This document shows positions 28,904 to 38,088 of a stretch of 64,000 bases of DNA, in pieces. The DNA lies in NCBI RefSeq assembly GCF_002551815.1, contig NZ_NVPR01000016.1, positions 186,510 to 250,509 of the forward strand, written 5' to 3'. The position numbers were made by a program, and so were the translations under genes. Origin of the DNA: Bacillus sp. AFS098217. Lineage in GTDB: Bacteria > Bacillota > Bacilli > Bacillales > Bacillaceae_G. The notes beneath the pieces are model-generated. The model saw only the letters and a list, made by a program, of their open reading frames with translations. It was not told where the DNA came from and ran no database searches. Within the stretch, counting starts at the first letter, position 1; the number at the start of each line of letters is the position of its first letter.

Positions 28904-30178
28904 ATGAAACTGATGGAACAGCAAATGCATGAATTAGGTGGTTTGCGAGTACATATTATTCCTACAGACAAATATAAAACAAATACATTTGTATTTCGCT
29001 TTAAAGCACCTTTAAATGAAGAAACGGTGACGGAGCGAGCTTTATTGCCATACGTCTTACAAAGTGCGACAGAAAAGTTACCATCCGTGATTCGTCTTCG
29101 CCAATATTTAGAGGAATTATATGGTTCTTCTTTAGCAGTGGATGTAAGTAAAAAGGGAGAAGATCACATTATCTCTATTTATGTGGATATCGCCAATGAA
29201 ACGTATTTACAAGACGCGCCGCCCCTTTTTGAAAAGGCGCTTTCTATGTTGTCTGATATTGTGTTACATCCAGCGACGGAAGGGGATAGCTTTTTACACT
29301 CTATTGTAGAAAGTGAAAAGCGAGCACTCTTGCAACGGATTGAAGCAACATATGATGATAAAATGCGTTATGCTAACGAGCGATTAATAGAAGAAATGTG
29401 TAAAGTAGAGCTATATCGATTAAGTGCAAATGGGAAAAAAGAGAACGTTGCTTCTATTACAAATGAAAGCTTGTATCGGTATTATCAAAAAGTGTTAGCA
29501 GAAGATGAAATGGATCTTTATATTATTGGTGATATTTCAGAAAATGCGGTCGAGCTTGTTGGTAAATATTTTTCAATCTCGCCGCGTGCCCCAAAAGAAA
29601 AAAATGTCCTTCTTCATAAACGAAATAATGAAGAGAAAGAAATTGTTGAAAAACAAGAATTAAAGCAAAGTAAATTAAATATTGGATATCGTACGTATAT
29701 TACGTACCGTGATGAAGACTATTTTGCATTGCAATTGTTTAACGGTTTATTTGGTGGATTCTCACACTCAAAATTATTTGTGAATGTTCGTGAAAAAAAT
29801 AGTTTAGCGTATTATGCAGCATCACGATTTGAAAGTCATAAAGGTCTTCTCTTTGTTATGTCTGGAATTGAAGCGAAAAATTATGAAAAAGCGGTGGAGA
29901 TTATAAAAGAGCAAATGAAGGCCATGCAAAGTGGTGATTTTTCAGAAGAAGAAATTTGTCAAACAAAAAGTGTTATTCAAAATCAAATTTTAGAGGCAGT
30001 TGATACACCGCGTGGTTTCGTGGAAATGCTTTATCATGGTGTGATTGCAGAACGTACGCGCCCAGTAGAGGAATGGTTAACTGGCATTGAGCGTGTTACG
30101 AAAGAAGAAATTGTAAAGGTTGCCAATGGCATTGAATTAGATACAATTTACTTTTTACACGGAACGGAGGGAGAATAG
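28904..30178 (+). CDS. ymfF: YmfF, M16 family protein without zinc motif
   Basis: 424 residues of the insulinase-like M16 fold. The HxxEH motif expected near the N-terminus is missing: the equivalent segment reads ALLPYVLQSATEKLP. It is therefore probably the non-catalytic partner of YmfH, which follows immediately and keeps the motif. AAAGGAGGGC precedes the ATG. Paired active/inactive M16 subunits are common, for example in peptide-processing systems, but the substrate here is unknown. Confidence 0.88.
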   Translation: MKLMEQQMHELGGLRVHIIPTDKYKTNTFVFRFKAPLNEETVTERALLPYVLQSATEKLPSVIRLRQYLEELYGSSLAVDVSKKGEDHIISIYVDIANETYLQDAPPLFEKALSMLSDIVLHPATEGDSFLHSIVESEKRALLQRIEATYDDKMRYANERLIEEMCKVELYRLSANGKKENVASITNESLYRYYQKVLAEDEMDLYIIGDISENAVELVGKYFSISPRAPKEKNVLLHKRNNEEKEIVEKQELKQSKLNIGYRTYITYRDEDYFALQLFNGLFGGFSHSKLFVNVREKNSLAYYAASRFESHKGLLFVMSGIEAKNYEKAVEIIKEQMKAMQSGDFSEEEICQTKSVIQNQILEAVDTPRGFVEMLYHGVIAERTRPVEEWLTGIERVTKEEIVKVANGIELDTIYFLHGTEGE

Positions 30179-31465
30179 ATGGAGAAAATAGTTTATGAAC
30201 AATTAAAAGAAACGCTCTATTACGAAAAACTTCCTAATGGATTAAACGTATATATGTTGCCGAAACAAGGATTTAATAAAACGTTTGCGACATTTACAAC
30301 AAAGTATGGTTCCATCGATAACACATTTGTTCCACTTGGAAAAGAAGAAATGACTCGGGTACCAGATGGGATCGCTCATTTCCTTGAACATAAATTATTT
30401 GAAAAAGAAGATCATGACGCATTTCAATTGTTTAGTAAACAAGGGGCATCTGCAAATGCTTTTACATCCTTTACGAGAACAGCTTATCTCTTTTCATGTA
30501 CATCAAATGTAGAGCAAAATTTAAATACATTATTGAATTTTGTCCAAGAACCGTATTTTTCTGAAAAAACGGTTGAAAAAGAGAAAGGAATTATTGGTCA
30601 AGAAATTCAAATGTATCAAGATAATCCTGATTGGCGTTTATATTTTGGATTAATTGATAGTTTATTTGTCAAGCATCCAATTAAAATTGATATTGCGGGA
30701 ACAATTGAGTCTATTAGTAAAATTACAAAAGACTTATTGTATGAGTGTTATGAAACATTTTACCATCCAAGCAATATGTTGTTATTTGTTGTTGGAGCTA
30801 TCGATCCGGAAAAGACAATGGATTTAGTCCGTGAAAATCAGGCGAAAAAAGATTATAAAAATCAACCGGAGATTGTACGTTCATTTGAGAGTGAACCGGA
30901 AGAGGTAAATGAAAAGAAGAAAATTATTTCTATGCCTGTTCAAACACCGAAATGTTTAGTCGGTATAAAGGCGACAGGGCTCAAAGAAAAAGGGCAAGAA
31001 CTTTTAAAACAAGAGATTGCGATTACATTACTTTTAGATTATTTATTTGGGAAAGGGTCAGCTCATTATGAGTCTTTATATAATGAAGGACTCATTGATG
31101 ATACATTCTCTTATGATTATACAGAAGAAAGTAACTTTGGTTTTGCGATGGTTGGTGGCGATACGAAGCAGCCTGATGAGTTAGCAGATCGTTTGAAAAG
31201 CATTTTATTACAGACCAATTATGATGAGTTAGATGCAAAGGCGCTAGAGCGCGTAAAGAAAAAGAAAATTGGGGGCTTTTTACGATCACTTAACTCGCCT
31301 GAATATATTGCAAATCAATTTACACGATATGCATTTAATGAATCCAGCTTGTTTGATGCTCTTTCTGTTTTAGAAGATTTAACTATTCAAGATTTACAAG
31401 AAGCAGCAAAAGTATTTTTATCTGAAGAAAGAATGAGTATTTGCCAAGTCTTGCCGAAACAATAA
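30179..31465 (+). CDS. ymfH: YmfH, M16 family zinc protease
   Basis: 428 residues. The inverted zinc motif HFLEHKLFEK is at about residues 67-76, with a downstream glutamate in EKGIIGQEIQMYQDNP. The start codon follows the ymfF stop without a gap, consistent with a heteromeric YmfF-YmfH peptidase. The ymfF-ymfH-ymfI order is conserved in bacilli. Substrate unknown. Confidence 0.9.
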   Translation: MEKIVYEQLKETLYYEKLPNGLNVYMLPKQGFNKTFATFTTKYGSIDNTFVPLGKEEMTRVPDGIAHFLEHKLFEKEDHDAFQLFSKQGASANAFTSFTRTAYLFSCTSNVEQNLNTLLNFVQEPYFSEKTVEKEKGIIGQEIQMYQDNPDWRLYFGLIDSLFVKHPIKIDIAGTIESISKITKDLLYECYETFYHPSNMLLFVVGAIDPEKTMDLVRENQAKKDYKNQPEIVRSFESEPEEVNEKKKIISMPVQTPKCLVGIKATGLKEKGQELLKQEIAITLLLDYLFGKGSAHYESLYNEGLIDDTFSYDYTEESNFGFAMVGGDTKQPDELADRLKSILLQTNYDELDAKALERVKKKKIGGFLRSLNSPEYIANQFTRYAFNESSLFDALSVLEDLTIQDLQEAAKVFLSEERMSICQVLPKQ

Positions 31466-31518
31466 AGGGGAACTTTAATAAGGGAACTGCTTGGTGTTCA
31501 GGGGATTTACAGCCATTT

Positions 31519-31571
31519 TATCCCTCATCTAACTTTTTAGCTATTGCTAAATCGTAAGATGGGGGTATTAT
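31519..31571 (+). repeat. Extended intergenic hairpin after ymfH
   Basis: ATCCCTCATCT pairs imperfectly with AGATGGGGGTAT, and TTTAGC/GCTAAA forms the inner stem. The structure lies in the middle of the ymfH-ymfI spacer with no T run. It may be a small degenerate repeat element. Confidence 0.35.
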
Positions 31572-31646
31572 TTGTTTGGGGATGTATGAAAGAATGTGTA
31601 ATTTGAAAAAGTCTCTTTATAGATGAAAGGATAAGAGAGGAAAAGT

Positions 31647-32360
31647 ATGAAAAAATTTGCGTTAGTGACTGGAGGAAGCGGAGGAATTGGCTCTGCAATT
31701 TCAAAACAGTTAAATGAAGATGGTTATACAGTATATGTGCATTATAACAAAGGTGAAGAAAAGGTAAGAGAACTAGAAAACCAATTTGATGAAATGATTC
31801 CCGTTCAAGCAAATTTAGCAGCTGCAGATGGACCGGAAAAATTGTGGGCACAAATTCATCATCCAATTGATGTAATTGTATATGCGGCTGGAAAAAGTAT
31901 ATTTGGTTTAGTGACAGATGTTACAAATGAACAGTTAAATGAAATGGTGGAATTACAGGTGAAAAGCGTATATAAACTACTGTCGCTTGCAATTCCATCA
32001 ATGATTCACCGCAGAAGTGGAAACGTTGTTATTATTTCATCGATTTGGGGACAAATGGGTGCGTCTTGTGAAGTGTTGTATTCAATGGTAAAAGGTGCGC
32101 AAAATTCGTATACAAAAGCATTGGCTAAAGAAGTGGCTTTAAGTGGGATTCGTGTCAATGCAGTGGCACCAGGAGCAATCGAGACAGAAATGCTAAGTGT
32201 ATTTTCAGAGGAAGATAAGAATGGGATGGCAGAAGAGATTCCAACTGGGAGAATTGGATGTCCAGAGGAAGTAGCAAAAACAGTTTCTTTCCTTGTATCA
32301 CCAGGGGCTTCGTATATAACGGGGCAAATTATTGGAGTAAACGGTGGATGGCATTGTTAA
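31647..32360 (+). CDS. ymfI: YmfI, SDR-family reductase (EF-P modification)
   Basis: 237 residues, a short-chain dehydrogenase/reductase. The NAD(P) motif GGSGGIGSA lies at about residues 9-17 and NVVIISSIWG carries the catalytic-serine strand. The usual YxxxK appears as YSMVKGAQNSY near residue 147, and the C-terminus has the GQIIGVNGGWHC end typical of FabG-like enzymes. In B. subtilis YmfI performs the last reduction in 5-aminopentanol modification of elongation factor P. This gene is its positional orthologue. Confidence 0.88.
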   Translation: MKKFALVTGGSGGIGSAISKQLNEDGYTVYVHYNKGEEKVRELENQFDEMIPVQANLAAADGPEKLWAQIHHPIDVIVYAAGKSIFGLVTDVTNEQLNEMVELQVKSVYKLLSLAIPSMIHRRSGNVVIISSIWGQMGASCEVLYSMVKGAQNSYTKALAKEVALSGIRVNAVAPGAIETEMLSVFSEEDKNGMAEEIPTGRIGCPEEVAKTVSFLVSPGASYITGQIIGVNGGWHC

Positions 32361-32440
32361 AATGCAAAATACATACATAAAAAACATGGAATTGTACAAA
32401 TTAAGCATGATTCTATTACTTAATAGTGAGGTGCTTAAAT

Positions 32441-32689
32441 ATGTCAGTATTAGAAAACTTTGATCAGTGGAAAAGCTTTTTAGGAGAGCGTTTAGAGCAG
32501 GCGCAAGGAAAGGGTCTTGATGGGGGAGCTGTTTCAGATATGGCATTCCGCGTTGGTGACTATCTGGCGAATGAAGTAGAAGCACGTAATGATCAAGAAA
32601 AACTATTAGCTGGGCTTTGGAAAGTTGCTGACGAACAAGAGCAACATACAATCGCGAATTTAATGGTGAAGTTTGTACAACATAAGTAA
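32441..32689 (+). CDS. ymfJ: YmfJ, DUF3243 family protein
   Basis: An 82-residue helical protein of the DUF3243 family with unknown function. ATG 32441 follows GTGAGGTG by 7 nt; an in-frame ATG at 32426 overlaps that site and is rejected. The position between ymfI and ymfK matches B. subtilis. A terminator follows. Confidence 0.86.
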   Translation: MSVLENFDQWKSFLGERLEQAQGKGLDGGAVSDMAFRVGDYLANEVEARNDQEKLLAGLWKVADEQEQHTIANLMVKFVQHK

Positions 32690-32690
32690 A

Positions 32691-32721
32691 AAAAGAGAGG
32701 AGAATATCCTCTCTTTTTTTT
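32691..32721 (+). terminator. Intrinsic terminator after ymfJ
   Basis: The stem AAAGAGAGGA/TCCTCTCTTT is followed by a long T run. Confidence 0.9.
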
Positions 32722-32827
32722 TAGTATTGAAAATACCTTGATTTGGTTGTACATTTAGCTTCCCTATTAACGTGAAATCATATAATATAGTACGTAGGTG
32801 TAAAGTAAGCAAGGGGAGTGATCTTGA

Positions 32828-33613
32828 ATGATTGAATGGTATTTTGAATATGAAATACATAAAAACCGACCTGGCTTGCTTGGTGACGTTTCTTCGTTAA
32901 TCGGTATGCTTGGCATTAATATCGTCACAATTAATGGTGTAGATAATGCTCGGCGTGGACTTTTGCTTATGTGTGATAATCAAGAGCAAATCTCTAGACT
33001 TGAATCAATTTTAAATACGATGGATAATATAACGGTAACGAAATATCGTCCGCCAAAGCTTCGGGACAGGCTAGCAGTTAGGCACGGCAGGTACATACAA
33101 CGGGACGCAGATGATAAGAAAACATTCCGATTTGTACGTGATGAATTAGGATTACTCGTTGATTTTATGGCAGAATTAATGAAAAAAGAGGGTCATAAGC
33201 TCATCGGGATACGAGGGATGCCTCGCGTTGGAAAAACGGAATCTATTGTCGCCGCAAGTGTTTGTGCAAATAAGCGTTGGCTGTTTGTATCATCAACCCT
33301 CATTAAACAAACTGTACGCAGTCAACTGATTGAAGATGAGTATAGCGACGATAATATTTTTATATTAGATGGAATTGTTTCAACAAAGCGTGCAAATGAA
33401 AGACATTGGCAGCTTGTGCGTGAAATCATGAGATTACCTGCAACCAAGGTTGTGGAACATCCGGATGTATTTGTGAGTCAATCAGAATATACACTTGATG
33501 ATTTTGATTATATTATTGAATTGCGTAACGATTATGATGAAGAAATTCAATATAATTTAGTAGATGAAATTGAGCAAGGAACGCAAAATAATTTCTCTAT
33601 GTTTGACTTTTAA
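32828..33613 (+). CDS. ymfK: YmfK, DUF3388 family protein
   Basis: 261 residues. The N-terminal ~75 residues look like an ACT-type regulatory domain (WYFEYEIHKNRPGLLGDVSSLIGMLGI). The remainder is the DUF3388 core and includes RGMPRVGKTESIVAAS at about residue 133, which resembles a P-loop. A nucleotide-binding role is therefore possible but unproven. AAGGGGAGTG precedes the ATG. The gene ends 21 bp before the ymfM start. Confidence 0.86.
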   Translation: MIEWYFEYEIHKNRPGLLGDVSSLIGMLGINIVTINGVDNARRGLLLMCDNQEQISRLESILNTMDNITVTKYRPPKLRDRLAVRHGRYIQRDADDKKTFRFVRDELGLLVDFMAELMKKEGHKLIGIRGMPRVGKTESIVAASVCANKRWLFVSSTLIKQTVRSQLIEDEYSDDNIFILDGIVSTKRANERHWQLVREIMRLPATKVVEHPDVFVSQSEYTLDDFDYIIELRNDYDEEIQYNLVDEIEQGTQNNFSMFDF

Positions 33614-33634
33614 AGAAATATTGAGGTGTTAGCA

Positions 33635-34534
33635 GTGACGGAATTAGGACAAAAGCTGAAGGAAGCAAGAGAAGCGAAAGGCTTGTCTATCGATCAGCTA
33701 CATGAGATTACAAAAATTCAAAAGCGTTATTTAGCGACAATTGAAGAGGGCAATTATAGCATGTTGCCAGGTGCGTTTTATGCACGTGCGTTTATTAAAC
33801 AATATGCAGATGCTGTTGGATTAAACGGAGAGGAATTGCTTGTAGAGTATCAAAGTACAATACCGCAATCTGAATCTCATGATGTACCACAAGTATCAAC
33901 AGGTCAAAAAACGCAGGAAACAATGCAAAAAGCTACATCGCTTCCATTCGCAGATCATATGCCGAAAATTTTAATTGCATTATTGGTAATTGCATTAGGA
34001 GTAGCGGTTTGGTTTATTTTTCAATGGTTAACTGCAAAAGATGCTGGATCAGTAACGCAAAATAAGAGTGAACAAATTGAAGTGCAAAAAGCGAAGGGTT
34101 CGCCGTTAGATGAAAAGAAAGAAGAGAAAAAAACGGAAGAACCTAAAAAAGAAGAACCAAAGAAAGATGAGCAAAAAGCACAGCAACCACCAGCAGGACA
34201 AGATGAAATAAAATTGGTAGGGACAAGTGGAAAAGTATCTACATATGAAATGAACAATAAAGAGTTACAATTGGAACTTTCAGCAAAGGGAACAAGTTAT
34301 GTAGATATTAAAGATGAAAATGGTAATGAACTTTATAATGCTACGTTAGAAGCAGGGCAAACAGTACCACAAAACTTAACTGCTCAAAAAGAAGTACGGC
34401 TTAATATCGGTAATGCGCCTAATATTGAAATTAAAGTAAATGGTAAAGTTATCAACTATGGTATAAGTACCGAAGAGGCAATGCACCAAAGAATGGTGAT
34501 TAAAAACTTAGGGGCAGGGCAACCTGCACAATAA
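33635..34534 (+). CDS. ymfM: YmfM, RodZ-like membrane protein
   Basis: 299 residues. An N-terminal HTH_25/Xre-like domain (about residues 1-70, LGQKLKEAREAKGLSIDQL) is followed by one membrane span near residues 108-128 (ILIALLVIALGVAVWFIF). A lysine/glutamate-rich linker leads to an extracytoplasmic DUF4115-type domain. This is the RodZ architecture, which links MreB filaments to cell elongation. GTG 33635 is chosen because TTGAGGTG lies 7 nt upstream; a GTG at 33626 is inside that site. Confidence 0.88.
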   Translation: MTELGQKLKEAREAKGLSIDQLHEITKIQKRYLATIEEGNYSMLPGAFYARAFIKQYADAVGLNGEELLVEYQSTIPQSESHDVPQVSTGQKTQETMQKATSLPFADHMPKILIALLVIALGVAVWFIFQWLTAKDAGSVTQNKSEQIEVQKAKGSPLDEKKEEKKTEEPKKEEPKKDEQKAQQPPAGQDEIKLVGTSGKVSTYEMNNKELQLELSAKGTSYVDIKDENGNELYNATLEAGQTVPQNLTAQKEVRLNIGNAPNIEIKVNGKVINYGISTEEAMHQRMVIKNLGAGQPAQ

Positions 34535-34535
34535 C

Positions 34536-34560
34536 AGTCATCGCTTCGATGACTTTTTTC
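34536..34560 (+). terminator. Intrinsic terminator after ymfM
   Basis: The stem AGTCATCG/CGATGACT is followed by T6. Confidence 0.85.
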
Positions 34561-34597
34561 AATGAACAAATGTTTTTGACATGATGGAGGAATAGCT

Positions 34598-35176
34598 GTG
34601 AATTTACCAAACAAAATTACAATATCTCGAATCTGCTTAATTCCAATTTTTCTAGTGATTATGCTGGCTCCTTTTGATTGGGGTGCATATACAATTGGGA
34701 ATGTAGATTTACCAATTCAACATTTAGTAGGAGCGCTTATTTTTATTGTTGCTTCAGCTACGGATTGGATTGATGGGCATTATGCAAGAAAGTATAATCT
34801 TGTAACAAATTTAGGGAAGTTTCTTGATCCATTAGCAGATAAGCTACTTGTTTCAGCAGCTCTTATTACATTGGTTGAAATGCAATATGTACCAGCGTGG
34901 ATTGTTATTGTAATCATTAGTCGTGAATTTGCTGTAACAGGCTTACGTCTTGTGCTAGCTGGAACTGGAGAAGTTGTTGCGGCTAACATGCTAGGGAAAA
35001 TTAAGACATGGACACAAATTATTGCAATTTCAGCATATTTATTACACGATGTACCATTAAACTTAATCCATATTCCGGTTGCGGATATTTTCATATGGAT
35101 TGCACTAATCTTTACAGTTATTTCTGGCTGGGACTACTTCTGGAAAAATAGAGCTGCTTTTGTAAACTCAAAATAG
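34598..35176 (+). CDS. pgsA: CDP-diacylglycerol-glycerol-3-phosphate 3-phosphatidyltransferase
   Basis: 192 residues, an integral membrane enzyme that makes phosphatidylglycerol phosphate from CDP-diacylglycerol and glycerol-3-phosphate. The CDP-alcohol phosphotransferase motif is complete: DWIDGHYAR, then eight residues, then [10 protein letters not shown], at about residues 57-84. Several hydrophobic segments follow. The start is GTG with ATGGAGG upstream. The pgsA-cinA-recA order is conserved in bacilli. Confidence 0.96.
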   Translation: MNLPNKITISRICLIPIFLVIMLAPFDWGAYTIGNVDLPIQHLVGALIFIVASATDWIDGHYARKYNLVTNLGKFLDPLADKLLVSAALITLVEMQYVPAWIVIVIISREFAVTGLRLVLAGTGEVVAANMLGKIKTWTQIIAISAYLLHDVPLNLIHIPVADIFIWIALIFTVISGWDYFWKNRAAFVNSK

Positions 35177-35196
35177 CAGTTTATGGGGGAATCGGA

Positions 35197-36435
35197 ATGA
35201 ATGCCGAAATTATTGCGGTTGGAACAGAATTGTTACTCGGGCAAATTACAAATACAAATGCGAAGTTTTTATCTGAAAAATTGGCTTCCATTGGGATTAA
35301 TGTGTATTATCATACTGTGGTAGGGGATAATAACCATCGTTTACAAGAGGCAATTCAAATTGCTGAGAAGCGTGCAGATATACTCATTTTTACAGGTGGG
35401 CTTGGGCCGACAAAAGATGATTTAACAAAAGAAACAATTGCGTCTGTTATTGGTGAAGAACTTGTTTATGACGAAATTGCTTTAACGTCCATTAGTGAGT
35501 ATTATAAGCGTACTGGCCGTGAGTTTACAGAGAATAATAAGAAACAAGCACTTGTTTTAAATGGCTCGGCAGTATTTGCAAATGATCACGGTATGGCGCC
35601 AGGAATGGGATTAAATAAAAATGAAAAAGTTTATATTTTATTACCAGGTCCACCGAAGGAAATGCAACCAATGTATACGAACTACGTAGACCCATTTTTA
35701 CGTAACTTTACAACTGGAGAGAGCATTTATTCTCGTGTTCTTCGCTTTTTTGGCATTGGCGAATCCCAACTAGAAGTGAAAGTACAAGATTTAATTGATA
35801 GACAAACGAACCCGACAATTGCGCCGCTTGCTTCTGATGGAGAGGTGACGCTTCGTTTAACAGCAAAGCATCACGATGTGAAGCATGCAGAAATGTTAAT
35901 TCAACACGTGGAAAGCTTGATTTTAGAAAGAGTAGGAGAATTTTTCTACGGATATAACCAAGATTTTCTTCATTATAAAGCAATTGATTTATTGAAGAAG
36001 AAAGGTTTTACTTTAGCTTGTGCCGAAAGTTTAACGGGTGGTCTTTTTGGGAATCAAGTAACAGAAAATGCTGGTGTGTCTTCTATTTTTAAAGGCGGTG
36101 TCATTTGCTATCAGAATGACGTAAAGCAGCACATATTGCACGTACCTGAAGAAACATTACAAACAGCTGGGGCAGTTAGTGAAGAGTGTGCACGTTTTCT
36201 TGCTGAAAATGTTAAAACACTTTTAAAAGCGGATATCGGGATTAGTTTCACTGGAGTAGCAGGACCGGAAGCTTCAGAAAATAAAGAACCGGGTACTGTA
36301 TTTGTTGGGCTAGCAATTAAGGATGAGCCGACAGCGGTCTTTCCTCTTACTTTAAGTGGAAGTCGTCAACAAATTAGAGAACGGTCTGTGAAATATGGAT
36401 TTTATCATTTGTATAAAAAACTAGAAGAGATGTGA
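35197..36435 (+). CDS. cinA: Competence/damage-inducible protein CinA
   Basis: 412 residues. The N-terminal MoCF-like domain ([27 protein letters not shown]) is associated with ADP-ribose/NAD-related pyrophosphatase activity. The C-terminal PncC-like domain has [20 protein letters not shown] near residue 278 and corresponds to nicotinamide-nucleotide amidase. The gene is placed directly upstream of recA, as in other competent Gram-positives. The terminator stem that follows overlaps its last codons. Confidence 0.95.
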   Translation: MNAEIIAVGTELLLGQITNTNAKFLSEKLASIGINVYYHTVVGDNNHRLQEAIQIAEKRADILIFTGGLGPTKDDLTKETIASVIGEELVYDEIALTSISEYYKRTGREFTENNKKQALVLNGSAVFANDHGMAPGMGLNKNEKVYILLPGPPKEMQPMYTNYVDPFLRNFTTGESIYSRVLRFFGIGESQLEVKVQDLIDRQTNPTIAPLASDGEVTLRLTAKHHDVKHAEMLIQHVESLILERVGEFFYGYNQDFLHYKAIDLLKKKGFTLACAESLTGGLFGNQVTENAGVSSIFKGGVICYQNDVKQHILHVPEETLQTAGAVSEECARFLAENVKTLLKADIGISFTGVAGPEASENKEPGTVFVGLAIKDEPTAVFPLTLSGSRQQIRERSVKYGFYHLYKKLEEM

Positions 36436-36453
36436 GTTTCTTCTAGTTTTTTT
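36419..36453 (+). terminator. Intrinsic terminator after cinA, starting inside the gene
   Basis: AACTAGAAGA/TCTTCTAGTT is followed by Ts. The 5' arm lies in the last cinA codons. Confidence 0.8.
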
Positions 36454-36494
36454 ATGGTAAAAAATAGGTATTTTCAATTTGGAAATAAAAAAAT

Positions 36495-36508
36495 CGAATA
36501 AATGTTCG
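36495..36508 (+). promoter_or_regulatory. LexA (SOS) operator of recA
   Basis: CGAATAAATGTTCG matches the Bacillus SOS box CGAAC-N4-GTTCG with one change in the core. It lies just upstream of the recA promoter. Confidence 0.85.
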
Positions 36509-36515
36509 ATTTTTG

Positions 36516-36545
36516 TTGGCAAATTGAAATGAAAATAGGTATAAT
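36516..36545 (+). promoter_or_regulatory. recA promoter
   Basis: TTGGCA (36516-36521) and a perfect TATAAT (36540-36545) are separated by 18 bp, directly downstream of the LexA box. Confidence 0.8.
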
Positions 36546-36577
36546 AAGATTAGCAATTCAGTTAAGGAGGAATTTGA

Positions 36578-37612
36578 ATGAGTGATCGTCAAGCGGCATT
36601 AGATATGGCGTTAAAACAAATAGAGAAGCAATTCGGTAAAGGTTCAATTATGAAGTTAGGAGAACAGGCAGAACGTAGAATTTCAACGGTGCCAAGTGGT
36701 TCGTTAGCACTTGATGTAGCGCTTGGAGTTGGTGGTTATCCACGCGGTCGTATTATCGAAATCTATGGACCTGAAAGTTCAGGTAAAACAACAGTTTCAT
36801 TACATGCGATTGCGGAAGTACAACGTCAAGGTGGACAAGCAGCATTTATTGATGCAGAGCATGCGATGGATCCTGTATATGCACAGAAGTTAGGTGTTAA
36901 TATTGATGAGTTACTATTATCACAGCCTGATACAGGGGAACAAGGACTAGAAATCGCAGAGGCATTAGTTCGAAGTGGTGCAATTGATATTATCGTAATT
37001 GACTCTGTAGCAGCTCTTGTACCAAAAGCGGAAATTGAAGGGGAGATGGGTGACTCTCACGTTGGTTTACAAGCGCGTTTAATGTCACAAGCACTTCGTA
37101 AGCTTTCTGGTGCAATTAATAAATCGAAAACAATTGCAATCTTTATTAACCAAATTCGTGAAAAAGTTGGGGTTATGTTCGGGAACCCAGAAACAACTCC
37201 AGGTGGTCGTGCGTTGAAGTTCTATTCAACAGTTCGTCTTGAGGTACGTCGTGCTGAGCAATTAAAGCAAGGCAATGATATTGTTGGTAACAAAACAAAA
37301 ATAAAAGTAGTAAAAAATAAAGTGGCACCTCCTTTCCGTGTTGCTGAAGTTGATATTATGTACGGAGAAGGAATTTCAAGAGAAGGCGAAATTTTAGATA
37401 TGGCTTCTGAACTTGATATCGTTCAAAAAAGTGGTGCTTGGTATTCTTATAATGAAGAACGTTTAGGACAAGGGCGCGAAAATGCAAAACAATTCTTAAA
37501 AGAAAATCCAGAATTAAGAGATGAAATTGCATTCTTTATTCGTGAACATCATGGAATTGGTGAAGATTCTGCTTCTGAAAGCATGGAAGAGGGAACTCTT
37601 CTTGAAAAATAA
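36578..37612 (+). CDS. recA: Recombinase RecA
   Basis: 344 residues. RecA forms filaments on single-stranded DNA, drives strand exchange and triggers LexA self-cleavage. Walker A GPESSGKT is at about residue 65. The L2 loop region includes [14 protein letters not shown], and the C-terminal domain is acidic. The gene is intact with no intron. AAGGAGG precedes ATG 36578. It is SOS-regulated by the LexA box upstream. Confidence 0.99.
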   Translation: MSDRQAALDMALKQIEKQFGKGSIMKLGEQAERRISTVPSGSLALDVALGVGGYPRGRIIEIYGPESSGKTTVSLHAIAEVQRQGGQAAFIDAEHAMDPVYAQKLGVNIDELLLSQPDTGEQGLEIAEALVRSGAIDIIVIDSVAALVPKAEIEGEMGDSHVGLQARLMSQALRKLSGAINKSKTIAIFINQIREKVGVMFGNPETTPGGRALKFYSTVRLEVRRAEQLKQGNDIVGNKTKIKVVKNKVAPPFRVAEVDIMYGEGISREGEILDMASELDIVQKSGAWYSYNEERLGQGRENAKQFLKENPELRDEIAFFIREHHGIGEDSASESMEEGTLLEK

Positions 37613-37641
37613 AAGACACGATTTCGTGTCTTTTATTTTTT
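37611..37641 (+). terminator. Intrinsic terminator after recA
   Basis: AAAAGACACGA/CGTGTCTTTT is followed by a T run. Confidence 0.9.
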
Positions 37642-37841
37642 TCAGTTATTGTAGGCAGCAAGATCTTTGCTGATGGAGTTTTCGCCTTATCCTACTAAAA
37701 TAGTATGAAGATGGATTTCTATACGTTTTTAAGCGTATTAGATGGGTTCTAGTATAGCTTGCCATGATAATATGGTACCCGCTTTTCTTTTTAGGGGAAG
37801 ATTCATAGGGCAAAGGGAAAGAAAGTAAAAGTAGACAACGC

Positions 37842-37870
37842 TTGACAATGAAAAATGCGATAGATACAAT
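37842..37870 (+). promoter_or_regulatory. Sigma-A promoter for rny
   Basis: A perfect TTGACA (37842-37847) lies 17 bp from TACAAT (37865-37870). The rest of the recA-rny gap holds a possible decayed repeat around 37640-37690 and the hairpins described separately. Confidence 0.85.
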
Positions 37871-37988
37871 GAGAATGTATATTTTTTCTTATATACGATA
37901 TACTCTTCTCTAGAAGAGAAGTAATATTCGGAGTAAGATTTAAATCTTACCGAAATAATAATATGACATTTTAATTGTGAAATGAAGA

Positions 37989-38060
37989 AAGTCCCTTAAA
38001 AAAGCGGGACGACGGTCTTTGCTGTACGTTGCAATTCAATGTACATGCCGACAGTCTTTT
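37989..38060 (+). promoter_or_regulatory. Hairpins with T run in the rny leader, possible attenuator
   Basis: GTCCC/GGGAC (about 37990-38008) forms one hairpin. A longer imperfect one, built on GAC/GTC, GTC/GAC and TGTAC/GTACA (38009-38054), is followed by TTTTTT. It lies between the promoter at 37842 and the rny start at 38089, so it could terminate early transcripts. Confidence 0.4.
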
Positions 38061-38088
38061 TTCATTCATAGCAAGGGGAGGTGAAATC

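Noticed and set aside
36578-37612. Intron in recA
   Set aside because: Self-splicing introns interrupt recA in some Bacillus strains, but this frame is continuous and full length.
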